This document shows positions 10,251-19,051 of a DNA stretch of 64,000 nt, piece after piece. The DNA comes from Halomonas sp. SpR1 (GTDB lineage Bacteria > Pseudomonadota > Gammaproteobacteria > Pseudomonadales > Halomonadaceae), in assembly GCF_031010175.1 (NCBI RefSeq), contig NZ_JAUAMB010000005.1:1-64000 (forward strand), read 5' to 3'. The stretch's first letter is position 1. Each line of letters opens with the position of its first letter. The position numbers were made by a program, and so were the translations under genes. The notes beneath the pieces were generated by a model. That model had not been told where the DNA came from. It did no database searches and saw only the letters and a list, made by a program, of their open reading frames with translations.

Positions 10251-10905
10251 AGCCTATGCCCCTTCTATTCACTATCCATTGCTGTGAACCAATGGCTAGC
10301 AATTTACGTCGAATCCGATGTAAAGCAACATCCAAAGCATTGGGTGTAACGGCTTCGCTTAACCCCCAACCAGCGGCTTCCAGTGCGCTGTGGCGTACCG
10401 ACTCTTTATACCTACGCATCAGCAGTAACATTATTTGCATTTCAGCCTGGGCCAAAATTTCGCATTTATCTCCACAACAAATAAGGCTATCAGCCGGCCG
10501 TAACGTTAAATCGCCGCATTGTGGTTCCAGCGAACGGGCTTCTACAGGGCGGCGCAGCAGCGCTCGCACCCGTGCGACCATTTCTTCCATTGCAAATGGC
10601 TTGGTAAGATAATCATCCGCTCCGGCGTCTAGGCCCTCGACTCGATCATTCAATTCTGTGCGCGCTGTCAGCACCAAGCAGGGAATGGCATTGCCTGCCG
10701 CGCGTAAATGCTGCAACAACGATAAACCATCACCGTCTGGGACGCCTCGATCGATCACCAACGCCTGATAAGGCACTTGCCGCAAAGCAACCATCGCGTG
10801 ATCAATGCGGCTGAACACATCAGCGACGATACCTGCCATGGCTAGCCCTTTGCATATCAACCGCGCCAAGCGCTCATGGTCTTCAAGCAGAAGTATACGA
10901 TTCAT
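10219..10905 (-). CDS. OmpR/PhoB-family response regulator
   Basis: 228 residues. The receiver domain has Asp8/Asp9-type acidic residues (LLLEDHERL), phospho-acceptor Asp52 (VIDRGVPDGDG), Thr80 and Lys102 (YLTKPF). The C-terminal winged helix carries ALDVALHRIRRKL and RGIGYAL. Its ATG overlaps the mipA stop by one base (TGATG), so translation is probably coupled. OmpR-family regulators bind direct repeats spaced 11 bp; such repeats lie before both mipA and dgkA, making this protein the likely activator of both units. Confidence 0.93.
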   Translation of the reverse strand: MNRILLLEDHERLARLICKGLAMAGIVADVFSRIDHAMVALRQVPYQALVIDRGVPDGDGLSLLQHLRAAGNAIPCLVLTARTELNDRVEGLDAGADDYLTKPFAMEEMVARVRALLRRPVEARSLEPQCGDLTLRPADSLICCGDKCEILAQAEMQIMLLLMRRYKESVRHSALEAAGWGLSEAVTPNALDVALHRIRRKLLAIGSQQWIVNRRGIGYALQDRKATK

Positions 10906-11723
10906 CAGAAACGGTAGAGATAACCAAGCGCTATAGAACTCTCGGTTGAACTATCGACCAAGGGGCTGTTTTTAATCTCTGATGCCAGACTTGTGATGCC
11001 AACATCGAGAAGCACAAAATGTTTTTGCTCGAACACATAGCCTCCAAGTACGCCTATTTCTACATTGACACCGGCTTCACCATTGTAATAGCCACGACCA
11101 ACGGTCACTTCATTTTTACGCACGCCATAGTAGTAGTCGATATAATGACTATCTAGCCAATTAGCAGCTAGACGAGGCGTCAACATAAAATTTTCTTTAA
11201 AATACCATGTTTTTTCTATAGCTAAATTAAAACTGCTGCCTTTGCTATCACCAGCGGCTTCGGTGGCGAATTTAGCACTAATATCAGCAAAGCTGTTTTG
11301 CCACTCCGTTTTAAAGCCTGCCCAAAAGCCACCATCACGATCTTCCATACCCTTCAGAATACGTGCATCTCCTTCTTCGTAGCCAAGGAAATCATACCTC
11401 CCGAAAATACTAAAATTAAACTCATTTGAATCACTAAGTTCATAACTGGGCAGCTTAACCGAAAGCTCAGGCACTGAAAGCTGAATATAGCTATTTTCGA
11501 ATGCCACTATCGGCAATGGCATAATATCACTATCCATACCAGTATAAGCCTCTTGGCTACTGACGACCCCCAATCCGATCTCCCAGGATGAATCGCCATC
11601 TGCCTGCTTGCCAGTAGCGAGCGCTGTCAGAGGCAGGGCTAGGCCAATGATAGTTAGCATAGCAGTTGCACGATGGATAACTGCTGTATCGAAACAACGC
11701 GCTGATGAAAGTGATGACTGCAT
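10905..11723 (-). CDS. MipA/OmpV-family outer-membrane protein
   Basis: 272 residues from the ATG at 11723, preceded by AGAGG. The ORF is open to 11810, but that stretch carries the promoter repeats. A signal peptide ends at about residue 37 (MLTIIGLALPLTALA). The rest is a predicted beta barrel with many aromatic-alternating strands, ending ALGYLYRF with the C-terminal Phe expected for BAM substrates. MipA/OmpV proteins are porin-like or scaffold proteins, sometimes induced by envelope stress. It is first in a three-gene operon with a two-component system. Confidence 0.85.
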   Translation of the reverse strand: MQSSLSSARCFDTAVIHRATAMLTIIGLALPLTALATGKQADGDSSWEIGLGVVSSQEAYTGMDSDIMPLPIVAFENSYIQLSVPELSVKLPSYELSDSNEFNFSIFGRYDFLGYEEGDARILKGMEDRDGGFWAGFKTEWQNSFADISAKFATEAAGDSKGSSFNLAIEKTWYFKENFMLTPRLAANWLDSHYIDYYYGVRKNEVTVGRGYYNGEAGVNVEIGVLGGYVFEQKHFVLLDVGITSLASEIKNSPLVDSSTESSIALGYLYRF

Positions 11724-11762
11724 AAGGAGCCTCTTGGCTTTTTTTCTGTTTCCCAAAAAAGC

Positions 11763-11794
11763 AGTATTCATCACCTGACTTACCTGAAACTTAC
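11763..11794 (-). promoter_or_regulatory. mipA promoter with two response-regulator half-sites
   Basis: On the minus strand, GTAAGT occurs at 11794-11789 and again at 11783-11778, an exact 11-bp spacing. Nine bases after the second copy comes AATACT (11768-11763), a plausible -10. There is no good -35, as expected where an OmpR-type activator overlaps that position. The same arrangement precedes dgkA. Confidence 0.6.
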
Positions 11795-11810
11795 TGAAAA
11801 AACTCCTCAT

Positions 11811-12026
11811 TTAGGCGAGCTCGTCGCCGCCAGCCATGTGCATTTTCATGCCAATGTGCCACATGCCCATTTTTTAGTCAGATGACGCAGGACGCAGAAA
11901 TGACTGTGGCATCGATGATACCGCCTTCTTACAGCATCACGTCATTTTTCTCCAATTGCTCCTGGTAAGTCCCTGGCCTGTTTGACTTAGAACACGCGGA
12001 AATTTAAGCATAGGAATTTACCAGAC
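11811..12026. other. Intergenic region between the mipA and dgkA promoters
   Basis: This is the core of the 389-bp gap between divergent mipA and dgkA. It has no convincing ORF. A solitary GTAAG at 11965-11969 lies in CTGGTAAGTCCCTGG. Otherwise nothing beyond the flanking promoter repeats was recognised. Confidence 0.5.
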
Positions 12027-12080
12027 GTAAGTTTCAGGTAAGTTTCAGGTAAGTGGCTGGTAAGTTTAGTGCTCTATTGT
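12027..12080 (+). promoter_or_regulatory. dgkA-eptA promoter with four tandem response-regulator half-sites
   Basis: GTAAG begins at 12027, 12038, 12049 and 12060, four copies at exactly 11-bp period, with TTCAG or GGCTG between them. Nine bases after the last GTAAGT comes TATTGT (12075-12080), a usable -10. The spacing equals that at the mipA promoter. This matches direct-repeat recognition by an OmpR/PmrA-type regulator with the last site replacing the -35. The transcript would start about 25 bp before the dgkA start. Confidence 0.65.
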
Positions 12081-12112
12081 AAATAGTCTAACGCACTGAT
12101 GAGAGAGCCACC

Positions 12113-12493
12113 TTGTATACCTTACCCCCCCAATCTAAAACTAATGGAAAAGGAATAAAGCGCATATTTCGCGCTTTTGTGAATGCTATTGACGGGCTCC
12201 ACGCTTGTTGGAAAAGTGAAGCAGCGTTTAGGCAGGAGGTTGTCGTTAGCCTTTTTCTCTATCCTCTTATCTTTATCTTAGACACAACATCAGTTGAAAA
12301 GGCAATTCTATTTGCATCGCTGACATTAGTTTTTGTGGTTGAACTAATTAATTCTGCAGTTGAGACAACGGTGGATCGAATAAGTTTTGATCACCATCCT
12401 CTTAGCGGTCGCGCAAAAGACATCGGCTCTGCTGCCGTTTTATTAAGCATAATTTTAATGACAGGTGTTTGGTTTTGCGTGTTATTCGATTAA
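12113..12493 (+). CDS. dgkA: Diacylglycerol kinase
   Basis: 126 residues with three membrane helices, like E. coli DgkA (122). Diagnostic residues are present: AFRQE near the N-terminus, the catalytic Glu in ELINSAVETTVDR, and HHPLSGRAKDIGSAAV. It phosphorylates diacylglycerol to phosphatidic acid in the inner membrane. The start is a TTG with GAGAG 7-8 nt upstream; no in-frame ATG gives a full-length protein. It lies 115 bp upstream of the phosphoethanolamine transferase gene, whose reaction makes diacylglycerol. Confidence 0.93.
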   Translation: MYTLPPQSKTNGKGIKRIFRAFVNAIDGLHACWKSEAAFRQEVVVSLFLYPLIFILDTTSVEKAILFASLTLVFVVELINSAVETTVDRISFDHHPLSGRAKDIGSAAVLLSIILMTGVWFCVLFD

Positions 12494-12608
12494 GAACACT
12501 AATAAATGATCAACATAACGCCAGCCATATGACTAAAAAAAGCTAATACAAGCTATTTAGTCGCACGTTATATCCAAATCACTTATTCATATTATGATTC
12601 ACTAAAAA

Positions 12609-14285
12609 ATGGTAGCAGACATCATGAATAGGAACATACTGTTTGGTTACAAATCTATCTACCGAGCTATAAGCTATCGTCCACGCATAAGTTCTGACTT
12701 GCTTACACTGCTGGTCACAATATCATTCACTCTGATATATAACAATTCCTTATGGAAAGAAGTTTTACATAGATACGATATAAGTGAAGCCAGTTCAATC
12801 GGAATAGTGATTCTTATGTTTTTAATTATCACCAGCCTTCACTTTGTTGTATTTTTATTATTTTCTTTTTATTGGTCTTCCAAGATTGTACTGACAATAT
12901 TACTCCTTGTGGCTTCTTCCGTTAGTTACTTTACTAGCTCTTACGGGGTCTATTTTGATACGACCATGCTGGACAATGTGTTGCAGACAGATACCAGTGA
13001 AGCTCGGGAACTTTTAACGCTCGGTCTGCTTTTCCACTTATCGCTTTATTTTATTCTGCCTTCGATAGTGTTGTGGCGAGTCGACCTCAAGAAAACGACC
13101 TGGCCCAAAGCCATGTTACGTCGCCTTGCCTATTGGCTAGGCGGAGTGGCTGTACTCCTGCTTTCGACCATCCTATCTTATCAAGATGTGTCGTCACTAA
13201 TGCGCAATAACAAGGAGCTTCGCTACCTAATAACACCAGGTAACTACCTGGTTTCCATGGTGAAAGTAATCACTAGCGAAGCGCCATCTGCTGATACTCC
13301 ACGCTTGTCTGTTGGAGCGGATGCATTTATGGAACCAAACGAAGAAGCAAAACCCAAGCTTCTCGTCATTGTGGTGGGCGAAGCTGTGCGGGCCGCAAAC
13401 TGGGGGCTTAATGATTATCAACGCCAAACAACACCTGAATTGACCAATCTGTCGTCTGTTATTAATTTTAAACAGGTAACGTCTTGCGGTACGAGTACAG
13501 CAGTTTCCTTACCTTGCATGTTTTCTCTGCCTGGTCGTCGCGAATACGATAAAGCTTATGCTCGACAGCATGAATCTTTGCTTGACGTGCTGAAGCGTGC
13601 TGGCCTGAATGTCATATGGATAGAAAACCAATCAGGTTGTAAAGGCGTCTGTGATCGTGTGGCAAATTGGAAGATAACGGCTGATGAGTATCCACAGCTT
13701 TGTCAAGAAGGACGCTGTTTAGATGAAGCACTTGTTTACGAACTTAGTCAGCAGATAAGTCAACCAAACCCACGTGACACGGTTATTATTCTGCACCAAC
13801 TAGGTAATCATGGCCCAAGTTATTTTCAACGCTATCCCAGCAATTTCGAAAGGTTCATGCCCACATGTAAAACTGCCGACTTATCGCAGTGCTCTCAAGA
13901 AGAAATTACTAATAGCTACGATAACGCTATTCTTTATACAGATCATATTTTGAGCCAGACCATTGAAATGCTAGCCAATCAATCAAACTATGATGCCTCA
14001 ATGATCTATCTATCTGACCACGGAGAATCGCTTGGTGAGAAAGGGCTTTATCTACATGGTATTCCTTATGCCATTGCACCGGATGAACAAACGCATATCC
14101 CCATGTTGTGGTGGCTTTCACCCACTTTTTCTCAACGCGAAAGTATAGATATTGAGTGCCTAAACGAAATTGCTGAAAACCCCGCTTCGCATGACAACTT
14201 ATTCCACAGCGTACTGGGATTACTAAATGTATCAACAATGATTTACCAGGACGAATTGGATATCAGTAAGCCGTGTTCTGGCTAG
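12609..14285 (+). CDS. eptA: Lipid A phosphoethanolamine transferase (EptA/MCR family)
   Basis: 558 residues. Five N-terminal membrane helices (about 30-200) precede a periplasmic alkaline-phosphatase-like domain. Catalytic Thr295 lies in SCGTSTAVSLPC. Metal ligands match Glu258 (VVGEAVR), His401 (LGNHGPSY), Asp470-His471 (LSDHGES) and His483. Paired cysteines (293/303, 344/348, 365/370, 420/428) fit the family's disulfides. It transfers phosphoethanolamine from phosphatidylethanolamine to lipid A, typically lowering polymyxin binding. An alternative ATG is at 12624. It is strongly AT-rich relative to its neighbours. Confidence 0.93.
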   Translation: MVADIMNRNILFGYKSIYRAISYRPRISSDLLTLLVTISFTLIYNNSLWKEVLHRYDISEASSIGIVILMFLIITSLHFVVFLLFSFYWSSKIVLTILLLVASSVSYFTSSYGVYFDTTMLDNVLQTDTSEARELLTLGLLFHLSLYFILPSIVLWRVDLKKTTWPKAMLRRLAYWLGGVAVLLLSTILSYQDVSSLMRNNKELRYLITPGNYLVSMVKVITSEAPSADTPRLSVGADAFMEPNEEAKPKLLVIVVGEAVRAANWGLNDYQRQTTPELTNLSSVINFKQVTSCGTSTAVSLPCMFSLPGRREYDKAYARQHESLLDVLKRAGLNVIWIENQSGCKGVCDRVANWKITADEYPQLCQEGRCLDEALVYELSQQISQPNPRDTVIILHQLGNHGPSYFQRYPSNFERFMPTCKTADLSQCSQEEITNSYDNAILYTDHILSQTIEMLANQSNYDASMIYLSDHGESLGEKGLYLHGIPYAIAPDEQTHIPMLWWLSPTFSQRESIDIECLNEIAENPASHDNLFHSVLGLLNVSTMIYQDELDISKPCSG

Positions 14286-14457
14286 GTCTGCAGTGTTTGG
14301 TTGTAGAGACGCCCCCTATGGGCACTTTGCAGCGCCGCCGAGCAATTAGCCACAGTATCGACGTGCGGTCATATAAGTGTGACGATATAATGAACATTCA
14401 CCCATGCATGTTTGTATCTACGAACAGCGGCGCTGCTTACCCACAAAGGATGTTGGT

Positions 14458-15105
14458 ATGTCTACTCCCCCTCCCTGGCCTATCGGCTTTCGCCCCCTCT
14501 TAGTGCGTGCGGTTCTCTACGTACTGTTTGTTGGTGCGATCACCCAAGGCGCCTATTTAGAAGCACTTTATCTGCCCTCAGTACGCTTTTCAGAGTGGGG
14601 CTATACCGAGTTTACCCAAACGCTGGTACTGGCCACTTGCTGCACCATGCTGATTTATATTCGCCAGGTACTTAAAGTCTGGCCCAACGTCACGCTGCTA
14701 CTGTTAGCGTTTTTGGCCGCCTCACTAGTGCGTGAGCAGGATCACTTTTTAGATACCTATGTCGCTGACAACACCTGGAAGGTGCTGGTTGCGCTGATTA
14801 TTCTCCCCACGCTTTTCTGGGTGGTTAAGCAGCGCCAACGCTTTTTGGAGGAGTTCACCCATTACAGCAATACCTTTGCCTTTGGTATGTTTACGGCTGG
14901 CGTTTTAACCACCTACATTTTCTCACGTTTATATGGACGGCAAGAATTCTGGCAAGCCATCCTTGAAGACAGCTACTCGGGTACCTTTAAGAGCGTCGCT
15001 GAAGAAGTTGTAGAGCTGCTCGGTTACAGCCTGATCTTGATCGCCACGCTGGAGCTACTGCTCCTGGCCCGGCGTGTTTATCGGGCTCGGCAAACATCGT
15101 CTTAA
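14458..15105 (+). CDS. Integral membrane protein of unknown function
   Basis: 215 residues from the ATG at 14458, which has AAGGA about 10 nt upstream; the frame is open from 14404. Five or six hydrophobic segments are visible: RAVLYVLFVGAITQGAY, FTQTLVLATCCTMLIYI, NVTLLLLAFLAASLV, TWKVLVALIILPTLFWVV, a segment around FGMFTAGVLTTYIF, and LILIATLELLLLA near the C-terminus. Conserved-looking charged spots are REQDHFLDTYVAD and EEVVELLGY. I recognise no family. A terminator follows. It could be a small-molecule or signal membrane protein; no function is claimed. Confidence 0.75.
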   Translation: MSTPPPWPIGFRPLLVRAVLYVLFVGAITQGAYLEALYLPSVRFSEWGYTEFTQTLVLATCCTMLIYIRQVLKVWPNVTLLLLAFLAASLVREQDHFLDTYVADNTWKVLVALIILPTLFWVVKQRQRFLEEFTHYSNTFAFGMFTAGVLTTYIFSRLYGRQEFWQAILEDSYSGTFKSVAEEVVELLGYSLILIATLELLLLARRVYRARQTSS

Positions 15106-15152
15106 CCCCCCTTACTTCTGCCCGCTGTAAGTCCCTCAAGTAATCACTAATA

Positions 15153-15188
15153 AACGCCGCCTTTGCTTGGCAAGGTGGCGTTTCATTT
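15153..15188 (+). terminator. Rho-independent terminator after the membrane-protein gene
   Basis: AACGCCGCCTT (15153-15163) pairs with AAGGTGGCGTT (15172-15182), with one G-U pair and a short loop, and is followed by a T-rich stretch. Confidence 0.75.
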
Positions 15189-15307
15189 TTCGAATCTCGT
15201 TATGCAAAAAGCCGTTTGCGACCCGCTGCGCTTCAACGTAGTGTCGCTCGCTATGCTTCACAACCATATTTTTTACTAGAAACCCTTACATTGACGACAT
15301 AAACCTT

Positions 15308-16879
15308 ATGAATAAAACCAAGCATGATGAAAAAAACCTGCAGCGAGGCTTTTTCACCCGTTTTCTAGATAGTGTTGAGTGGCTGGGTAACCTACTTCCT
15401 CACCCCGTTACTCTGTTTGCAATACTGTGCGTATTAGTCGTTGTTGCAAGCGGGGTCGCGGCAGCTTTTGGGGTTTCCGTGGCTGACCCTCGGCCCGCCA
15501 ATGAAGGCGAATGGATCGCCGTTAACTCTTTGCTTAATGCCGAAGGTTTACGCCGACTAGTCACTGAAATGGTGACCAATTTCACTAGCTTCGCCCCGCT
15601 TGGCACCGTGTTGGTGGCTATGCTAGGCGTAGGCGTTGCCGAGCATTCGGGACTGCTCTCCGCGACCATGCGCGCCTTAGTGCTCAACCGGTCACCCCGA
15701 ATTGTTACTTACGCGGTAGTCTTTGCAGGCATTATGTCTAATATGGCCGCAGAGCTTGGCTATGTAGTACTGATTCCGCTTGCCGCTATGATATTCCACT
15801 CATTGGGCAGGCATCCCCTTGCGGGTCTAGCTGCTGCGTTCTGCGGTGTTTCTGGGGGGTATAGCGCTAACCTGCTAATCGGCACAGTTGACCCATTACT
15901 TTCAGGCATTACCCAGGAAGCGGCGCGACTTCTCGATCCTGCCTATATAGTGGGTGCAGAAGCTAATTGGTTCTTTATGTTCGTCAGTACCTTCTTTGTG
16001 ACACTGATTGGTGGCTTAGTCACCGAGCGCATCGTAGAACCCAAGCTGGGTAAATTCGACTCTGATCAAGCCGATAGTGACATTAACCATCAAAGCATGG
16101 GCGGTCTCTCATCAACAGAAAAACGTGCCCTAAAAGGTACCGGCTTAGCCACACTGGTATTAGTTGCTCTGGTCGCCGGGATGGTAGTGCCGGAGAGTGG
16201 CATACTGCGCAACCCTGAAACGGGGCTAATAAGCGGCTCGCCTTTTTTACGCGGAATTGTTGTGATTGTAGCGGTGTCATTCACTCTATTGGGCTTTGTC
16301 TATGGCCGCTTGGCAGGCACCATGCACAATGACCGCGATGTGGTAGATGCCATGGCTAAAAGCATGAGCAGCCTGGGCTTATACATTGTTCTGGTGTTCT
16401 TCGCTGCTCAGTTCGTGGCACTGTTTAACTGGAGTAACTTTGGTACCGTGACCGCGATTGCTGGTGCGGATCTACTAGAATCTCTCGGACTACGCGGCCC
16501 AGGCCTGTTTGCTCTGTTCATTATTATGTGTGCGTTCGTCAACTTGTCGTTGGGCAGCGCCTCGGCACAGTGGGCGGTGACGGCTCCCATTTTTGTACCC
16601 ATGTTAATGTTAATGGGCTACGCACCCGAGGTCATTCAAGCAGCCTATCGTATCGGTGATTCAGTCACTAATCTGATCACCCCGATGATGAGCTACTTTG
16701 GCCTGATTCTAGCCGTAGCAACTCGCTACCGGAAAGATATGGGCATTGGTACGCTGGTTGCTATTATGCTTCCCTATACGCTGTTTATGCTGATTGGATG
16801 GAGCCTGCTGTTCTTCGTTTGGGTTTTTGTGTTTGGCTTACCTGTTGGCCCTGGCTCCGCCACCTACTACACGCTGTAA
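15308..16879 (+). CDS. AbgT-family transporter
   Basis: 523 residues with about ten to twelve membrane helices. Family features are the N-terminal FLDSVEWLGNLLPHPVTLFA, the hairpin around NMAAELGYVVLIPLAA, and the motif near FCGVSGGYSANLLIGTVDPLLSG. The family includes E. coli AbgT (p-aminobenzoyl-glutamate uptake) and MtrF-like sulfonamide exporters; which role applies cannot be decided. It stands alone between two terminators. The ribosome site is weak. Confidence 0.9.
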   Translation: MNKTKHDEKNLQRGFFTRFLDSVEWLGNLLPHPVTLFAILCVLVVVASGVAAAFGVSVADPRPANEGEWIAVNSLLNAEGLRRLVTEMVTNFTSFAPLGTVLVAMLGVGVAEHSGLLSATMRALVLNRSPRIVTYAVVFAGIMSNMAAELGYVVLIPLAAMIFHSLGRHPLAGLAAAFCGVSGGYSANLLIGTVDPLLSGITQEAARLLDPAYIVGAEANWFFMFVSTFFVTLIGGLVTERIVEPKLGKFDSDQADSDINHQSMGGLSSTEKRALKGTGLATLVLVALVAGMVVPESGILRNPETGLISGSPFLRGIVVIVAVSFTLLGFVYGRLAGTMHNDRDVVDAMAKSMSSLGLYIVLVFFAAQFVALFNWSNFGTVTAIAGADLLESLGLRGPGLFALFIIMCAFVNLSLGSASAQWAVTAPIFVPMLMLMGYAPEVIQAAYRIGDSVTNLITPMMSYFGLILAVATRYRKDMGIGTLVAIMLPYTLFMLIGWSLLFFVWVFVFGLPVGPGSATYYTL

Positions 16880-16899
16880 GACCTTACATCCTTTAACGC

Positions 16900-16934
16900 A
16901 AAAAGCCCGCCGTTCAAAGAACGGCGGGCTTTTT
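16900..16934. terminator. Bidirectional rho-independent terminator
   Basis: A perfect 16-bp inverted repeat (16900-16915 with 16919-16934, loop AAA) has A5 on one side and T5 on the other. It ends both the AbgT gene (+) and the rpoD operon (-). Confidence 0.95.
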
Positions 16935-16975
16935 GATCTTAGCGGTGGCTATTCACCACTCACTACTTACTGCAT

Positions 16976-18826
16976 TCACTCGTCAAGGAACGAACGCAGT
17001 GGCTCCGAGCGGCTGGGGTGGCGCAGCTTGCGCAGCGCTTTGGCTTCAATCTGACGGATTCGCTCACGCGTTACGTCAAACTGCTTACCTACCTCTTCCA
17101 GCGTATGGTCGGTATTCATATCGATACCGAAACGCATGCGCAGCACTTTCGCTTCACGGGCGGTCAAGCCGCCTAGTACGTTGCGCGTGGCTTCGATAAG
17201 ACCTTCACCGGTGGCCATATCAATGGGCAGTAGCATAGTGCCATCTTCGATAAAGTCGCCCAGGTGTGAATCGTCGTCGTCACCAATCGGCGTCTCCATG
17301 GAGATCGGCTCTTTGGCGATTTTGAGCACCTTGCGTACTTTATCTTCCGGCATTTCCAAACGCTCGCCGAGCTCTTCCGGCGTCGGCTCACGGCCCATTT
17401 CCTGCAGCATCTGGCGCGATACGCGATTGAGCTTGTTGATCGTCTCAATCATGTGCACCGGAATACGAATGGTGCGCGCCTGGTCGGCAATCGAGCGGGT
17501 GATTGCCTGACGAATCCACCAGGTAGCATAGGTCGAGAACTTATAGCCGCGGCGGTATTCGAACTTATCAACCGCTTTCATCAAGCCGATGTTGCCTTCC
17601 TGGATGAGATCCAGGAACTGCAAACCACGGTTGGTATACTTTTTGGCGATCGAGATCACCAAGCGCAGGTTAGCCTCAACCATCTCTTTCTTGGCGCGGC
17701 GAGCTTTCGCCTCACCAATCGAGAGCTTGCGGTTCACCTCTTTGAGATCGGCAACCGAGAGCTGCACCATATCTTCTTCAAAGGCGATCTTGCGCTGGGC
17801 TCGGGCAATATCGGCGCGCAGCGGCTCAAGGCGATCGGCGTACTTGCTCTGCGCCGCCTGGAATTCATCCAGCCATGTTTTGCTCGACTCGTTGCCAGGA
17901 AACGACTTGATGAACGTCTTGCGCGGCACCTTGGCTTTTTTGACGCACAGCTGCATGACCGCTTTCTCTTGGGCACGCACCTGTTCAACGCTGATACGCA
18001 CCTGACCAACTAAGCGCTCAAAGTGCTTGGGTACCAGCTTGATGGGCGAGAAAAGTACCGCCAGACGGGCTTGCTCAGCCTTTAGCTCGGCACTGCCGCG
18101 GCCATACTTGGCAAACGCCGCTTCCACCAAGGCGTTCTGCTCTCGAATCTGCTCGAAACGCGCACGCGCTTCCTCAGGATCCGGGCCACCTTCACTGGCC
18201 GTAGAGTCCTCGTCCTCATCGTCGCCGTCGCTCTCAACGTCGTCGTCAATATCGGTTTCAGGCTCCGGCTCAGGCACCTCTGCTTCGGCGACGCCGGGGA
18301 TGCCCTCATCGGGATCGATAAAGCCCGAAAACAGATCCGAAAGACGCCCTGGCGCTTCTTCATCCTGGGTGGCGTCATAGGCGTCCAGAATGGACGCGAC
18401 GGCCCCCGGCAAATAGGCCAGAGACGACATCACTTCACGGGTACCCTCTTCGATCCGCTTGGCGATTTCGATTTCGCCTTCACGGGTCAGAAGTTCAACC
18501 GTGCCCATTTCACGCATGTACATGCGTACGGGGTCAGTGGTGCGACCTACATCGCTTTCCACGGCGGCAAGAGCCGCTACGGCCTCTTCCGCAGCGGACT
18601 CGTCCGTGGAGTGATCCGACATCATCAAAGTGTCTTCATCTGGCGCTTCTTCAGCGACACTTATACCCATGTCGTTGATCATGCCAATGATGTCTTCCAC
18701 TTGATCCGGGTCGGCGATATCCTCGGGTAGATGGTCGTTGACCTCGGCATAGGTCAGGTAACCCTGTTCCTTGCCTCGAGCGATCAACTCCTTCAGACGC
18801 GACTGCTGCTGCGCATTTCCAGCCAT
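16976..18826 (-). CDS. rpoD: RNA polymerase housekeeping sigma factor sigma-70
   Basis: 616 residues, as expected for gammaproteobacterial RpoD. Region 1.1 is at the N-terminus ([20 protein letters not shown]). A very acidic linker at about 175-215 lies inside the non-conserved region. Regions 2.3-2.4 read [17 protein letters not shown], and region 4.2 has the [23 protein letters not shown]. It directs core polymerase to -35/-10 promoters. It is last in the rpsU-dnaG-rpoD macromolecular-synthesis operon and ends at a strong terminator. Confidence 0.99.
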   Translation of the reverse strand: MAGNAQQQSRLKELIARGKEQGYLTYAEVNDHLPEDIADPDQVEDIIGMINDMGISVAEEAPDEDTLMMSDHSTDESAAEEAVAALAAVESDVGRTTDPVRMYMREMGTVELLTREGEIEIAKRIEEGTREVMSSLAYLPGAVASILDAYDATQDEEAPGRLSDLFSGFIDPDEGIPGVAEAEVPEPEPETDIDDDVESDGDDEDEDSTASEGGPDPEEARARFEQIREQNALVEAAFAKYGRGSAELKAEQARLAVLFSPIKLVPKHFERLVGQVRISVEQVRAQEKAVMQLCVKKAKVPRKTFIKSFPGNESSKTWLDEFQAAQSKYADRLEPLRADIARAQRKIAFEEDMVQLSVADLKEVNRKLSIGEAKARRAKKEMVEANLRLVISIAKKYTNRGLQFLDLIQEGNIGLMKAVDKFEYRRGYKFSTYATWWIRQAITRSIADQARTIRIPVHMIETINKLNRVSRQMLQEMGREPTPEELGERLEMPEDKVRKVLKIAKEPISMETPIGDDDDSHLGDFIEDGTMLLPIDMATGEGLIEATRNVLGGLTAREAKVLRMRFGIDMNTDHTLEEVGKQFDVTRERIRQIEAKALRKLRHPSRSEPLRSFLDE

Positions 18827-19051
18827 AGAAACCCTATCTCGACGAAGAAGAATGAAACACCTGGAGCGCTGAATCGATTAAACTCAACAAGCCGTACAGT
18901 ATAGCGTAAATAGCAGGAAATTTTCCAGCTCGACGTATTTGCGCGGTAATTCAGGTGTGTTAGTTTGTTCGGTTAGGCCAACGCTCGGTGGCTGACCCTA
19001 TATCTGGTGCTGAAACGTTAGGAATTCAACCCCATCGCCCAAGACACCGCC

